Of a stretch of 32,382 bases of DNA, positions 1 through 8,208 are shown one piece after another. The notes under the pieces are model-generated. The model searched no databases. It saw only the letters and a list, made by a program, of their open reading frames with translations, and was not told the origin of the DNA. Each line of letters opens with the position of its first letter. Position 1 is the first letter of the stretch. The translations under genes and the position numbers were made by a program. This DNA is from an uncultured Marinomonas sp. (GTDB taxonomy: Bacteria > Pseudomonadota > Gammaproteobacteria > Pseudomonadales > Marinomonadaceae), in NCBI GenBank assembly GCA_947493575.1, contig CANLRQ010000033.1:1-32382 (forward strand), in the 5' to 3' direction.

Positions 1-74
1 CCCATTCGTCTAGAGGTCTAGGACACCGCCCTTTCACGGCGGTAACAGGGGTTCGAACCCCCTATGGGACGCCA
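1..74 (+). tRNA. tRNA-Glu (anticodon TTC), 5' end cut by window edge
   Basis: The sequence folds as a glutamate tRNA. The anticodon stem CCGCC/GGCGG (26-30/38-42) holds a 7-base loop with anticodon TTC at 33-35. The T-arm carries GTTCGAA, and the 3' acceptor strand ATGGGAC (64-70) pairs with CCCAT at the start of the window. Discriminator G71 is followed by an encoded CCA at 72-74. Comparison with E. coli tRNA-Glu implies that the first two bases (GT) lie outside the window. It ends 49 bp before pabC, so co-transcription or read-through is possible. Confidence 0.95.
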
Positions 75-123
75 TTTTTTTGCATTAATACGCTTTGTGT
101 TGCAGTTAAATGAAGGCCAACTT

Positions 124-927
124 ATGCCTGTCTATCTCAATTATTCCCTTGAAAACTCAATCTCATTAAGTGATCGCAGTATTGCTTATGGTGATGGTTT
201 ATTTGAAACTCTTTCTATTGTCCACGGTCAAATCTCTAATCTTAGTGATCATATTTTAAGATTATCTCTAGGTTGTTTGAAGCTAGGCATTCCTTTTGAT
301 CGTACCCAACAGCTGAAACTGCATGATTTTGTTGTTGACCTCGCTAAACCCTTTTCCTGCCCTCATATTATTAAAATAATTGTTACCAGAGGAGAAGGAG
401 GAAGAGGGTATTTGCCCAACCTAAACGCCGTCCCCAGCATTATTATTACCACTTCTGTTGCGCCTGATTACACTCAACAGCGTTTATTCGGTGTGCATTT
501 AGGTGTTTCCTCTATCCCTTCAGGTATGAACCGTTATCTCGCAGGTATGAAGCATTTAAACAGGTTAGAAAATGTTATGGCCAAAGGTCGGTTAACGGAA
601 GGCTGTTTTGAAGATGTGATGCTGGATGATGAAGGGTATTTGGTCGAATGTATTCAGAGTAATCTTTTTTGGATTAAAGACTCAGTTTTGTATACCCCCA
701 TTTTAGATCGTAGCGGTGTTCAAGGTGTAATGCGCAGTTGTGTATTGAAGCAATATACTGATTCTCAAATTGTGATAGGGCGCTATGCAGTAGAAGATTT
801 GCAAAAAGCGGATGAAATATTTATTACAAATAGCTTAATGGGTGTAGTACCGATAACGAATTTTCTTGGGCGATCTCTTCCAATCGGCATTAATACCCGT
901 AAAATTAAGAACATATTGAATGATTAA
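124..927 (+). CDS. pabC: Aminodeoxychorismate lyase (PabC)
   Basis: PLP-dependent fold-type IV enzyme that cleaves 4-amino-4-deoxychorismate to p-aminobenzoate and pyruvate in folate synthesis. I see the family signatures SDRSIAYGDGLFET near the N-terminus, GMKHLNRLENV with the probable PLP-binding Lys (K143 from the chosen start) and VECIQSNLFW downstream. Length is 267 aa, normal for the family. An upstream in-frame ATG at 64 lies inside the tRNA and has no family similarity after it, so I chose the ATG at 124, which is preceded by GAAGG at about 112-116 and starts the conserved MPVYLN segment. It is followed 13 bp later by mltG, as in many Gammaproteobacteria. The usual upstream neighbours acpP/fabF are replaced here by tRNA-Glu. 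Confidence 0.93.
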   Translation: MPVYLNYSLENSISLSDRSIAYGDGLFETLSIVHGQISNLSDHILRLSLGCLKLGIPFDRTQQLKLHDFVVDLAKPFSCPHIIKIIVTRGEGGRGYLPNLNAVPSIIITTSVAPDYTQQRLFGVHLGVSSIPSGMNRYLAGMKHLNRLENVMAKGRLTEGCFEDVMLDDEGYLVECIQSNLFWIKDSVLYTPILDRSGVQGVMRSCVLKQYTDSQIVIGRYAVEDLQKADEIFITNSLMGVVPITNFLGRSLPIGINTRKIKNILND

Positions 928-940
928 ATTTGGGCTGTAG

Positions 941-1972
941 ATGTTTATAGTAACTTGGTTGTGGCGTTTATTATTATTGGCAATCGCTTTGGTTGGTCTG
1001 TTAGCAGGGGCTTTATATTATGGGATCACTCAGCCTATTATGATAAACGAACCGATAATCTATGAAGTAAAGTCGGGTTATACAACAACTCGAATTGGGT
1101 CTCAAATGGCTGCGAGAGGCTGGATTTACCATCCATTGCTGATGAGAGCGGCATCAAGATTAAATCCTCAATTAGTTTCAAAAATTGGCGAATACGAGTT
1201 AACGCCTAATATGAACATAATTGATGTGCTTAAAAAGTTTGATTCAGGTGATGCAGTTCATTACAAAGTGACTTTACTTGAAGGAAAAACAACACAAGAC
1301 TACATTGATACTCTATCTGCTAAGGAAAATGTTGAAATCACCTTGGCCGGATTGTCAAATGTTGAAATTTCTAGAAAACTCAACCTACCTTATCCCAATG
1401 CTGAAGGTTTGTTTTTTGCTGATACTTATTTGTATTACAAAGGTGATACCGACGCTACCATTTTATTAAGATCCCATAACAAGCTATTGAAAGAGCTTGA
1501 AGAATCTTGGACCAGAAAAAAGGTAACAAGCCCTCTGAAAAACTCTTATGAAGCCTTAATTTTGGCATCCATTATTGAAAAAGAAACGGGTGATGCTTCT
1601 GAAAGGCCACTTATTTCCAAAGTGTTTTATAATAGGTTAAAGAAGAATATTCGATTACAAACTGATCCAACTGTAATTTATGGCTTAGGTGAATCCTTCG
1701 ATGGTAACTTAAAACGCACGCACCTTAGACAAAAAACGCCTTATAACACCTATAGAATTTTTGGTTTACCTCCGACACCTATAGCAAATGTTGGTAAAGA
1801 GTCTATTGATGCTGCTGTTTCCCCTGGAGAAACTGACGCTCTTTATTTTGTTGCCAAAGGGGACGGTTCGCATATTTTCTCACGTACCTTGCGTGAGCAT
1901 AACAATGCCGTTGCAAAGTACCAGAAATTTCAGAGACGCTCTGATTACACTTCTGTGCCGAAACAACAATAA
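941..1972 (+). CDS. mltG: Endolytic peptidoglycan transglycosylase MltG (YceG family)
   Basis: Inner-membrane lytic transglycosylase that cuts nascent glycan strands and so sets their length. Residues 4-28 form one hydrophobic membrane segment. The periplasmic part contains the YceG domain, with the catalytic glutamate in ASIIEKE (E213) and the conserved stretches RLQTDPTVIYGLG and YNTYRIFGLPPTPIAN. At 343 aa it matches the E. coli protein in size and layout. It sits 13 bp after pabC and 14 bp before tmk, an arrangement conserved in E. coli and Pseudomonas, so one transcript is likely. Confidence 0.95.
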   Translation: MFIVTWLWRLLLLAIALVGLLAGALYYGITQPIMINEPIIYEVKSGYTTTRIGSQMAARGWIYHPLLMRAASRLNPQLVSKIGEYELTPNMNIIDVLKKFDSGDAVHYKVTLLEGKTTQDYIDTLSAKENVEITLAGLSNVEISRKLNLPYPNAEGLFFADTYLYYKGDTDATILLRSHNKLLKELEESWTRKKVTSPLKNSYEALILASIIEKETGDASERPLISKVFYNRLKKNIRLQTDPTVIYGLGESFDGNLKRTHLRQKTPYNTYRIFGLPPTPIANVGKESIDAAVSPGETDALYFVAKGDGSHIFSRTLREHNNAVAKYQKFQRRSDYTSVPKQQ

Positions 1973-1986
1973 ATTAAAGGGGTTTT

Positions 1987-2619
1987 ATGAAAGGCCGGTT
2001 TATTTCATTAGAGGGTGGAGAAGGAAGTGGTAAATCAACCTGCCTATCCTATATTCAATCCTGGCTTGAGGAGAGGAAGATTCCTTTTCTTACCACTCGT
2101 GAACCTGGTGGGACTCCACTTGCGGAAGACATTCGACAAGTCGTATTGAATGACAGAGAAGAGCCCGTAAATGATTTGGCTGAATTATTATTGGTCTTTG
2201 CATCTCGGGCACAGCATATTAATGAGAAAATTCAACCAGCTTTAAATTCTGGTATCTGTGTGGTTTCGGATCGGTTTATTGACTCTTCTTTTGTTTATCA
2301 AGGCGTCGCTCGTGGCGGTGATTTGAGCAAAATAGAAACCTTATCCGAATGGGTTGTTGGCTCATGTCTACCAGATAAAACGATTTTATTGGATGTGCCA
2401 GTTGAGGTAGGTCTGAAAAGAGTGCAGGATAGGCAGCAGTCCGACAGGCTAGATAAAGAGTCGGTTGAATTTCATGAAAAAGTGAGACAAGGATTTTTAT
2501 TAAGGGCAGCACAAGACTCTGCACGTTTTGCTGTTATTGATTCCAGCCAATCTATAGATGCGGTGCTTAAGGATCTTGATATAGCATTGCAAGCTGCATT
2601 TCATTTGGGTGAACACTGA
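1987..2619 (+). CDS. tmk: Thymidylate kinase
   Basis: Phosphorylates dTMP to dTDP with ATP, a required step for dTTP supply. The P-loop GGEGSGKST is at residues 10-18, followed by TREPGGTPLAE, the dTMP-site motif DRFIDSS and a lid segment around RQQSDRLDKE. The length of 210 aa is standard. The ATG at 1987 follows AAAGGGG at about 1976-1982. The stop codon overlaps the holB start by one base (TGATG), so the two genes are probably translationally coupled. Confidence 0.96.
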   Translation: MKGRFISLEGGEGSGKSTCLSYIQSWLEERKIPFLTTREPGGTPLAEDIRQVVLNDREEPVNDLAELLLVFASRAQHINEKIQPALNSGICVVSDRFIDSSFVYQGVARGGDLSKIETLSEWVVGSCLPDKTILLDVPVEVGLKRVQDRQQSDRLDKESVEFHEKVRQGFLLRAAQDSARFAVIDSSQSIDAVLKDLDIALQAAFHLGEH

Positions 2620-3557
2620 TGTCCTTGCCTATATGGCTGCAAGATGAATATCAAAAAATTGTTAGTCTAAAGCAAAATCAGGCGTTATCTCATGCTTTGC
2701 TAATTATCGGCCCTCAAGGTGCAGGTCAAGAAGTGTTAGCTGCATCGCTTTCTATGGATTTAATGTGCGAAAGATCCTCTCCTGCGTGTGGTGTATGCCA
2801 CTCGTGTGAGCTTATGAAAGCAAATACACACCCTGATTATTATTGTGTCGATGGGCAAGAAAGCAGCATTAAAGTTGATCAAATTCGAACTTTAAGTAAG
2901 CAAGTGTCACAAAAGGCTCAAATTGGCCAAACGAAAGTGCTACATCTCATTCATTCTCAGAATATGAATTTGAATGCATCAAATGCATTATTAAAAATTC
3001 TAGAGGAACCGCCTCAAGGAACGTATTTTTTATTAACGGCATTTCAAGCTGCAAGCTTGCTTCCAACGATTAAAAGCCGCTGTTTGTTGGTTAATGTACC
3101 AACGCCTAATATGGGGGAAGTGCAGCAATGGTTAGCGACAAATTATCCAAATAAAAATCTAGAGTCGCTTTTTTGGCTGACAAAACAACCTTACGAGCTT
3201 GCTTATCTGTCCGATTCTGGAAAAGACGCTTTTTACCTAGAATACCCGAATAAATTAGAAGAGTGCATTGACTCATTTTCGAATTTACCTGCTTTCTTAA
3301 AAAGTGTAGACAGTAAAAATATATTGGATTTTATTAAAGCGACTCAAGCTTTGTGTCATCAGGGTTTAATTTTTTCTGCATCTAATGAGGTAGTTGAAGA
3401 GCACCGTATATTGTGCGAAAAAATGCTGGCACAATTTGGTGTACACAAGTTGTTGAGCCTTTATCAGTCATTGCAACAACTGAAAGAAAAAACAGGGCTC
3501 ACAAACTTAAACGCGCCTATGCAATTTAAATATGAAATGAATAAATGGTTTAATTAA
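2619..3557 (+). CDS. holB: DNA polymerase III delta' subunit
   Basis: Clamp-loader subunit that works with gamma/tau and delta to place the beta clamp on DNA. Visible features are a degenerate P-loop (GPQGAGQE, residues 31-38, no Lys-Ser/Thr, as expected because delta' does not hydrolyse ATP), four zinc-binding cysteines (C50, C57, C60, C63), the SNALLKILEEPP block at 121-132 and the SRC motif at 153-155. Length is 312 aa. The start overlaps the tmk stop by one base. In Pseudomonas a pilZ gene lies between holB and tatD; here only 3 bp separate them, so pilZ is absent. Confidence 0.94.
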   Translation: MSLPIWLQDEYQKIVSLKQNQALSHALLIIGPQGAGQEVLAASLSMDLMCERSSPACGVCHSCELMKANTHPDYYCVDGQESSIKVDQIRTLSKQVSQKAQIGQTKVLHLIHSQNMNLNASNALLKILEEPPQGTYFLLTAFQAASLLPTIKSRCLLVNVPTPNMGEVQQWLATNYPNKNLESLFWLTKQPYELAYLSDSGKDAFYLEYPNKLEECIDSFSNLPAFLKSVDSKNILDFIKATQALCHQGLIFSASNEVVEEHRILCEKMLAQFGVHKLLSLYQSLQQLKEKTGLTNLNAPMQFKYEMNKWFN

Positions 3558-3560
3558 TTT

Positions 3561-4367
3561 ATGTTAATAGATACGCATTGTCACCTAGATGGATTGGATT
3601 TAGCTCCTTATGATGGCCAATTAGAGCTTGCTTTGAACGCAGCCTCTGAGGTGGGGGTGAAGCAGATTGTCAGCATTTCCGTAGACCTTGAAGGTTTGCC
3701 AAAAATATTGGCTTTTACTGATAGAGAAGGTGTGTATGCATCAGCGGGTGTTCATCCACTTCATACAGACGGTTTGTTGAAAGATGATAAATCACTCAAA
3801 GAATTTGCCCAACATGCAAAGGTTATTGCACTTGGTGAAACGGGGTTGGATTATCATTATGAAGCTGATAAAAAAATCCATAGAGCTCAACAAGATAGCT
3901 TTGCACTGCATTTAACAAGTGCTGGGGAATTAGACCTGCCTGTTATTGTTCATACTCGTGAGGCAAGAGAAGACACGATTCAATTGATAAAAGACTATGG
4001 TAATGCAACTTCAGGCGGTGTGCTGCACTGTTTTACCGAGACGTATGAAATGGCAAAGCAGGCCTTAGAAGAAAACTATTTAATTTCAATCTCTGGTATT
4101 GTCACCTTCAAAAATGCACAAGCATTAAGAGATGTGGTGAAAAAGTTACCTCTTGATCGTTTGTTAGTTGAAACCGACTCTCCTTATTTAGCGCCAATTC
4201 CCCATAGAGGAAAGAAAAATGAGCCTAAATACGTAGCCGATGTCGCGCAATTTGTGGCCGACATTAAAGGTGTGCGATATGAGGAGTTGCTGGCGATAAC
4301 TGCTGATAACTTCTATGGTCACTTTAAGCGCGCATCGCCATTAAATTTACTGAGGTCAATAGGTTAA
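3561..4367 (+). CDS. TatD-family metal-dependent hydrolase (YcfH-like)
   Basis: Metal-dependent phosphoesterase/DNase of the amidohydrolase superfamily; related proteins have 3'-5' DNase activity, but the cellular role is poorly defined. The metal-ligand set is complete: H6 and H8 (DTHCH), E93 (GETGLDYHY), H131 (VIVHTREA), H156 (LHCFTE) and D206 (VETDSPYLAP). Length is 268 aa, close to E. coli YcfH. It begins 3 bp after holB and is the last gene of the cluster, before a 194-bp spacer. Confidence 0.92.
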   Translation: MLIDTHCHLDGLDLAPYDGQLELALNAASEVGVKQIVSISVDLEGLPKILAFTDREGVYASAGVHPLHTDGLLKDDKSLKEFAQHAKVIALGETGLDYHYEADKKIHRAQQDSFALHLTSAGELDLPVIVHTREAREDTIQLIKDYGNATSGGVLHCFTETYEMAKQALEENYLISISGIVTFKNAQALRDVVKKLPLDRLLVETDSPYLAPIPHRGKKNEPKYVADVAQFVADIKGVRYEELLAITADNFYGHFKRASPLNLLRSIG

Positions 4368-4396
4368 GGAAGGTGCGAATAAGTCCTTCCACTTTT
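4368..4396 (+). terminator. Weak hairpin after the pabC-tatD cluster
   Basis: GGAAGG at 4368-4373 pairs with CCTTCC at 4385-4390, followed by ACTTTTCTT. The stem is only 6 bp and the T-run is broken, so it is at best a weak terminator. The rest of the spacer up to 4561 is very AT-rich. I see no clear promoter, only a Shine-Dalgarno-like AGGAAG at about 4549-4554. Confidence 0.35.
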
Positions 4397-4561
4397 CTTA
4401 ATCGCCTTTATAAGAACTGAAACTTTTCAAATTGATACAACTTTAAGTATTTTAATGTTGTAAATCGGTTTATATTAAATCTAATAATCCGCTGTGTATT
4501 TCTTCGTATTGCAATTTAATATTAAAAAATAAGCATACGAATTGACTTAGGAAGATGATGA

Positions 4562-7012
4562 ATGACATTTACGGTAAGCCCAATATCCCTTGATAAACTT
4601 TGTGCAAAAGTTCCTGCACCCCACCTTGAATTTGAAAAACTATCTGATTTGGAGCCATTGAATGGCATTTTAGGGCAAGAGCGAGCAGTTGAAGCCATTC
4701 AGTTTGGTGTCGCAATGCAACGCCCCGGCTACAATATTTATACAATGGGTGATTCAGGTACTGGGCGTTCGTCTTACGTCATGAGTTATCTAAAAAGCGA
4801 AGCGAAGAGACGTGCTGCACCTAATGAGTGGGTGTATGTAAACAATTTTGATGATAGCCGCTGTCCTAAAGCCATTGAGTTCTCCCCCGGTGGCGCAAAA
4901 GTATTTGAAGATCATATTAAAGATGTAATTGATGGGTTGATGGTGATTTTCCCAGCAGCTTTTGAAAATCCAACGTACCAGCAACAAAAAAGCGCGATTG
5001 ATCGTGAATTTAACGAGTTGTATGAATCCGCTATTAATAAAGTAGAAAAAGAGTCCGTTAAGATTGGCGTTGCTATGTATCGTGATGCATCATCGGTCAG
5101 TTTTGCGCCTATGCGTGACGGTAAGGCGTTGGAAGACAATGAGTTTGCTGCGTTATCTGATGATGACCGAGATGCTTTCCAAGATGGTGTATCTCAATTA
5201 GAACAGCTATTAAATGATGAATTGCTTATTTTACCTCAATGGAAACGTGCGACATACGAAGCCCATAAATTATTGAATTTAGAGACGGTGAAAGAAGCGC
5301 TTGATCCATTTGTAGAGCCATTATTTGAGTATTATAAAGACGATGAGCAAGTGACCGCATACTTGAAAGAAATGCGTAGCGACTTGGATAAGAACATCAT
5401 TGATCAAATGGTTGATGATAAGGTGACCGATAACCGTGATGACACGGGCCGCAGACAAGCGTACGAAGAGCTGTACCTTCCAAATGTAGCAGTAAAGCAT
5501 GAATTGGACAGTGGTATGCCCGTTGTTTATGAAGCGCACCCAACCTATCGTAATCTTTTTGGTCAAGTGGAATACAGCAGCGATCAAGGTATGCTGATTA
5601 CTAACCATCGTTTGATTCGCTCAGGCAGTTTACATGCGGCAAACGGCGGCTATCTTATTTTAGATGCTGAAAAATTATTAACCGATCATTATTTATGGGA
5701 AGCCTTGAAACGTGCTCTTAAGAGTAAAACACTTAAAATTGAGCATCCTTATTCGGATTTAGGCTTAACGAATACAACCACATTGGCACCTCAAGATGTA
5801 CCTTTAAAGGTGAAAGTGGTATTGATTGGTTCACGAGAAATTTATTACCTCTTACAAGATGCCGACCCTGATTTTCAAGATATGTTCCGTGTCTTGGTTG
5901 ATTTTGATGACACCCTTAAGCGTAACCCTGAATCTGAAATGGCGTTTTCTCGCTTATTAAATGATCGAGTTTTGAAAGAAAATTATGCAGATGTTACCCG
6001 TTCTGGTGTTGCTTCTTTAATTGAATACAGCAGTCGTCTAGCGGAACATCAAAAAGAAATGTCGGCTCGTATTGGCGATGTATTTGAACTATTGGGTGAG
6101 GCAGACTTTATTCGTCAATTGGCTAAAGATGATGTAACGACGGATATCCATATTAAAAGAGCACTTAAGGCTAAGAAACATCGTACTGGTCGAGTAAGTG
6201 AAAAGATCATTGAAGAAATTGTTGACGGTACTGTGTTACTTGAAAGTGATGGTGTCGCTGTTGGTAAGATAAATGGTCTAACGGTTATGCAAATTGGCGA
6301 CAGTAGCTTTGGTGCGCCAGCGAGAATTTCTACCACTGTTTACCCCGGTGGTAAAGGCATTATCGACATCGAAAGAGAATCAAACTTAGGTCAAAACATT
6401 CACTCAAAAGGTGTTTTGATATTGTCTGGTTATTTGGGGAATAAATACGCACAACGTTTTCCTCTTGATATTTCAGCCTCCATAGCGATGGAACAAAGCT
6501 ATGGTTATGTTGATGGTGACAGTGCATCAACTGCGGAATTATGCTGCTTATTATCGGCTTTAATACAGGTGCCGTTACGTCAAGATTTAGCGATTACAGG
6601 TTCACTAAACCAATACGGTGAGGTACAAGCAATTGGTGGTGTGAATGAAAAAATCGAAGGCTTTTTCAATGTTTGTAATGCCAGAGGATTGACCGGAACT
6701 CAGGGTGTTATCATCCCGAAATCTAATGCAAATAATTTAATGTTATCTGATGAGGTTCTGGATGCCGTATCTGAAGGTAAGTTTTCTATATACGTTATAG
6801 CAACAGCCGATGAAGCATTAAATTTATTAACCGGTATTGAAGCGGGTGTTGTCGATGCCGAGGGTGAATACCCAGAAGGCACAATCAATGCGAGAGTTAT
6901 TCAAAAGCTTGAAGAAATATCCAAGCTAGGCGAAGAAGAGGAAGAAGAGGAAGAAGAGAATAAAGAAGGCGAGAAAGAAAAGCCTGATACTTCATCTGAA
7001 TCTGAAAAATAG
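4562..7012 (+). CDS. LonB-type ATP-dependent protease (Lon-related, YcbZ-like)
   Basis: Member of the Lon-related AAA+ protease family with a C-terminal Ser-Lys dyad protease domain. The Ser sits in DGDSAS (S654) and the Lys in GGVNEKIEG (K697). The 43-residue spacing equals that between S679 and K722 of E. coli Lon. The N-terminal half has a Walker-A-like GDSGTGRSS (63-71) in which the usual Lys is Arg. A segment around GTVLLESDGVAVGKINGLTV leads into the protease fold. The last ~30 residues are an extremely acidic Glu-rich tail. No classical Lon N-terminal substrate domain is seen. Length is 816 aa. It stands alone, and its own terminator lies about 150 bp downstream, displaced by a MITE. 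Confidence 0.9.
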   Translation: MTFTVSPISLDKLCAKVPAPHLEFEKLSDLEPLNGILGQERAVEAIQFGVAMQRPGYNIYTMGDSGTGRSSYVMSYLKSEAKRRAAPNEWVYVNNFDDSRCPKAIEFSPGGAKVFEDHIKDVIDGLMVIFPAAFENPTYQQQKSAIDREFNELYESAINKVEKESVKIGVAMYRDASSVSFAPMRDGKALEDNEFAALSDDDRDAFQDGVSQLEQLLNDELLILPQWKRATYEAHKLLNLETVKEALDPFVEPLFEYYKDDEQVTAYLKEMRSDLDKNIIDQMVDDKVTDNRDDTGRRQAYEELYLPNVAVKHELDSGMPVVYEAHPTYRNLFGQVEYSSDQGMLITNHRLIRSGSLHAANGGYLILDAEKLLTDHYLWEALKRALKSKTLKIEHPYSDLGLTNTTTLAPQDVPLKVKVVLIGSREIYYLLQDADPDFQDMFRVLVDFDDTLKRNPESEMAFSRLLNDRVLKENYADVTRSGVASLIEYSSRLAEHQKEMSARIGDVFELLGEADFIRQLAKDDVTTDIHIKRALKAKKHRTGRVSEKIIEEIVDGTVLLESDGVAVGKINGLTVMQIGDSSFGAPARISTTVYPGGKGIIDIERESNLGQNIHSKGVLILSGYLGNKYAQRFPLDISASIAMEQSYGYVDGDSASTAELCCLLSALIQVPLRQDLAITGSLNQYGEVQAIGGVNEKIEGFFNVCNARGLTGTQGVIIPKSNANNLMLSDEVLDAVSEGKFSIYVIATADEALNLLTGIEAGVVDAEGEYPEGTINARVIQKLEEISKLGEEEEEEEEENKEGEKEKPDTSSESEK

Positions 7013-7021
7013 TTCTTAGAA

Positions 7022-7152
7022 GAGACCTTTGCGCGAAGTCATGAGTCATGAGTCATGAGTCATGAGTCATGAGCAATGATAAAACGAGGCAAATATAAAT
7101 GAGTCTGTTTTTAACAAAGTATTAGCAAACGTAGTAGTCGTGCAAAGGTCTC
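7022..7152. mobile_element. MITE copy 1 (131 bp), TIR GAGACCTTTGC, 5-bp target duplication
   Basis: The left end GAGACCTTTGCGCGA and right end TCGTGCAAAGGTCTC are 15-bp inverted repeats with one mismatch. The element is flanked by direct repeats TAGAA at 7017-7021 and 7153-7157. No coding capacity. The core shares a stretch of about 24 bp around AACAAAGTATTAGCAA with the copy at 17413, in opposite orientation. It sits 9 bp after the stop codon of the Lon-like gene, between that gene and its terminator. Confidence 0.88.
7038..7072. repeat. Heptamer tandem repeat GTCATGA x5 inside MITE copy 1
   Basis: Five perfect copies of GTCATGA run head to tail, followed by one degenerate GCAATGA (7073-7079). 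The related element at 17413-17495 carries the heptamer only once on its complementary strand, so this is an expansion within this copy. Confidence 0.95.
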
Positions 7153-7163
7153 TAGAAATGTGT

Positions 7164-7198
7164 AAGCTCACAATGAATAATTTTATTGTGAGCTTTTT
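7164..7198 (+). terminator. Intrinsic terminator of the Lon-like gene
   Basis: Perfect 11-bp stem AAGCTCACAAT (7164-7174) / ATTGTGAGCTT (7185-7195), followed by T residues to 7198. The T-run is on the + strand. The flanking A residues could also let it serve the convergent gene ending at 7197. Confidence 0.8.
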
Positions 7199-7496
7199 AA
7201 TATTTGCCGTTAGTGCGTTTCATTGGTACTGCGATGCATTCAGCATTAACATTGGAGAAAACGGTGTAATATAAATCTCCTGCTTTGATGTAACTTGCGA
7301 CTTCTTTTACTTCACTTGGGTGATGTTTTTTAAGTACGCGCGCGGGTAAGAACACTTCTCCGTTGAGCAATGCTATAGCGGCTTCATTAGCGGCGTTCAT
7401 GCTGTCTAAGTCACGACATTCAGCATAGGATAAACTCGCAGAGAAGATAGCGACTAGTGCTAAAAAATATTTTCTAAAAGTAAATTGTAATGTCAT
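7197..7496 (-). CDS. Small secreted protein of unknown function
   Basis: I do not recognise a family. From the ATG at 7496 the product is 99 aa with a typical Sec signal peptide: basic FRK, a hydrophobic core and a cleavage site after SLSYA at about residue 25. The mature part of about 74 aa has two cysteines (in ECRDLDS and NAECIAV), which could form a disulfide in the periplasm. I chose this start because the 20 codons upstream of it do not look like a signal peptide. The gene is convergent with the Lon-like gene and divergent from the cytochrome-like gene at 7662. Its last codon lies on the T-run of the facing terminator. Confidence 0.65.
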   Translation of the reverse strand: MTLQFTFRKYFLALVAIFSASLSYAECRDLDSMNAANEAAIALLNGEVFLPARVLKKHHPSEVKEVASYIKAGDLYYTVFSNVNAECIAVPMKRTNGKY

Positions 7497-7661
7497 ACAG
7501 CTAAGATAGACGTTGTTGATGGCCTTGTCATCAAAATTTTGTCCATTCAAAAGCAACGATTAGACAAAATGGTTATTTTGAAAAAGTGATGTAAAGACCA
7601 TTAACTTATTGAGTGTAATGCTTTACCTTTTATAACTACCAATATAAAGAGATCATTAGTA

Positions 7662-8099
7662 ATGTTAAATTGCAAAACTGTCCTAGCTATTTCTATGTTG
7701 ACCGCATCTATTAGTTTTCCTGTGTTCGCTCATAATGATTGTAATGCGACAAAATTGCATGATTATATGGACGAAATGAAAACAGATTTAAAGTCATTGT
7801 CTTTTGAAATTCGATCTGGCAATACAGAAAATGCAATAACACGCATTGATTCTATCCAGAAGTATTTATCTCTTTCAAGAGATGAAATGCCTTACCTCTT
7901 TAAACATAAAGAGCTGGCTGGTGATGAGCTTGATAAGCGAAGCGCAGATTATCAAAGCGCCATTGATAAAACTTCGGACGTATTTGAACAACTGAAAGTC
8001 GCTGTGAACAATAATGATCAAGCTACGATTAAAAGTTTGACTAAAGAGGTCGGTAAATTACGCAAACTGGGCCATCGTACATTCCAGTATGAGTGTTAA
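7662..8099 (+). CDS. Cytochrome b562-like periplasmic protein
   Basis: The 145-aa product starts with a signal peptide ending near PVFA (residue 23). The mature part is predicted all-helical and resembles cytochrome b562. LHDYMDEMKTDLKSL near the start aligns with the helix carrying the axial heme Met (here M36), and KLGHRTFQ near the end offers the axial His (H138). There is no CxxCH, so heme would be bound non-covalently if at all. C27 and C145 near the two ends of the mature chain could form a disulfide, which E. coli b562 lacks. Similarity to b562 is by eye and modest. Confidence 0.6.
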   Translation: MLNCKTVLAISMLTASISFPVFAHNDCNATKLHDYMDEMKTDLKSLSFEIRSGNTENAITRIDSIQKYLSLSRDEMPYLFKHKELAGDELDKRSADYQSAIDKTSDVFEQLKVAVNNNDQATIKSLTKEVGKLRKLGHRTFQYEC

Positions 8100-8208
8100 T
8101 GAAGGTTTAATCTCTTTTTAATTTGAATGTTTTTTGTTGTGCGCCTAAAGTGCAGTGACTGGACGGTTTAAGGCTGTTACAATTCGCTTGTACAAGAGTG
8201 AGGAAATC

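Noticed and set aside
64..123. ATG at 64 as the start of pabC
   Set aside because: It lies within tRNA-Glu, and the 20 extra residues have no family similarity; the ATG at 124 has a good ribosome-binding site and starts the conserved region.
7038..7079. Heptamer array as an origin or DnaA-type iteron cluster
   Set aside because: The repeat does not match a DnaA box, there is no replication gene, and it sits inside a MITE.
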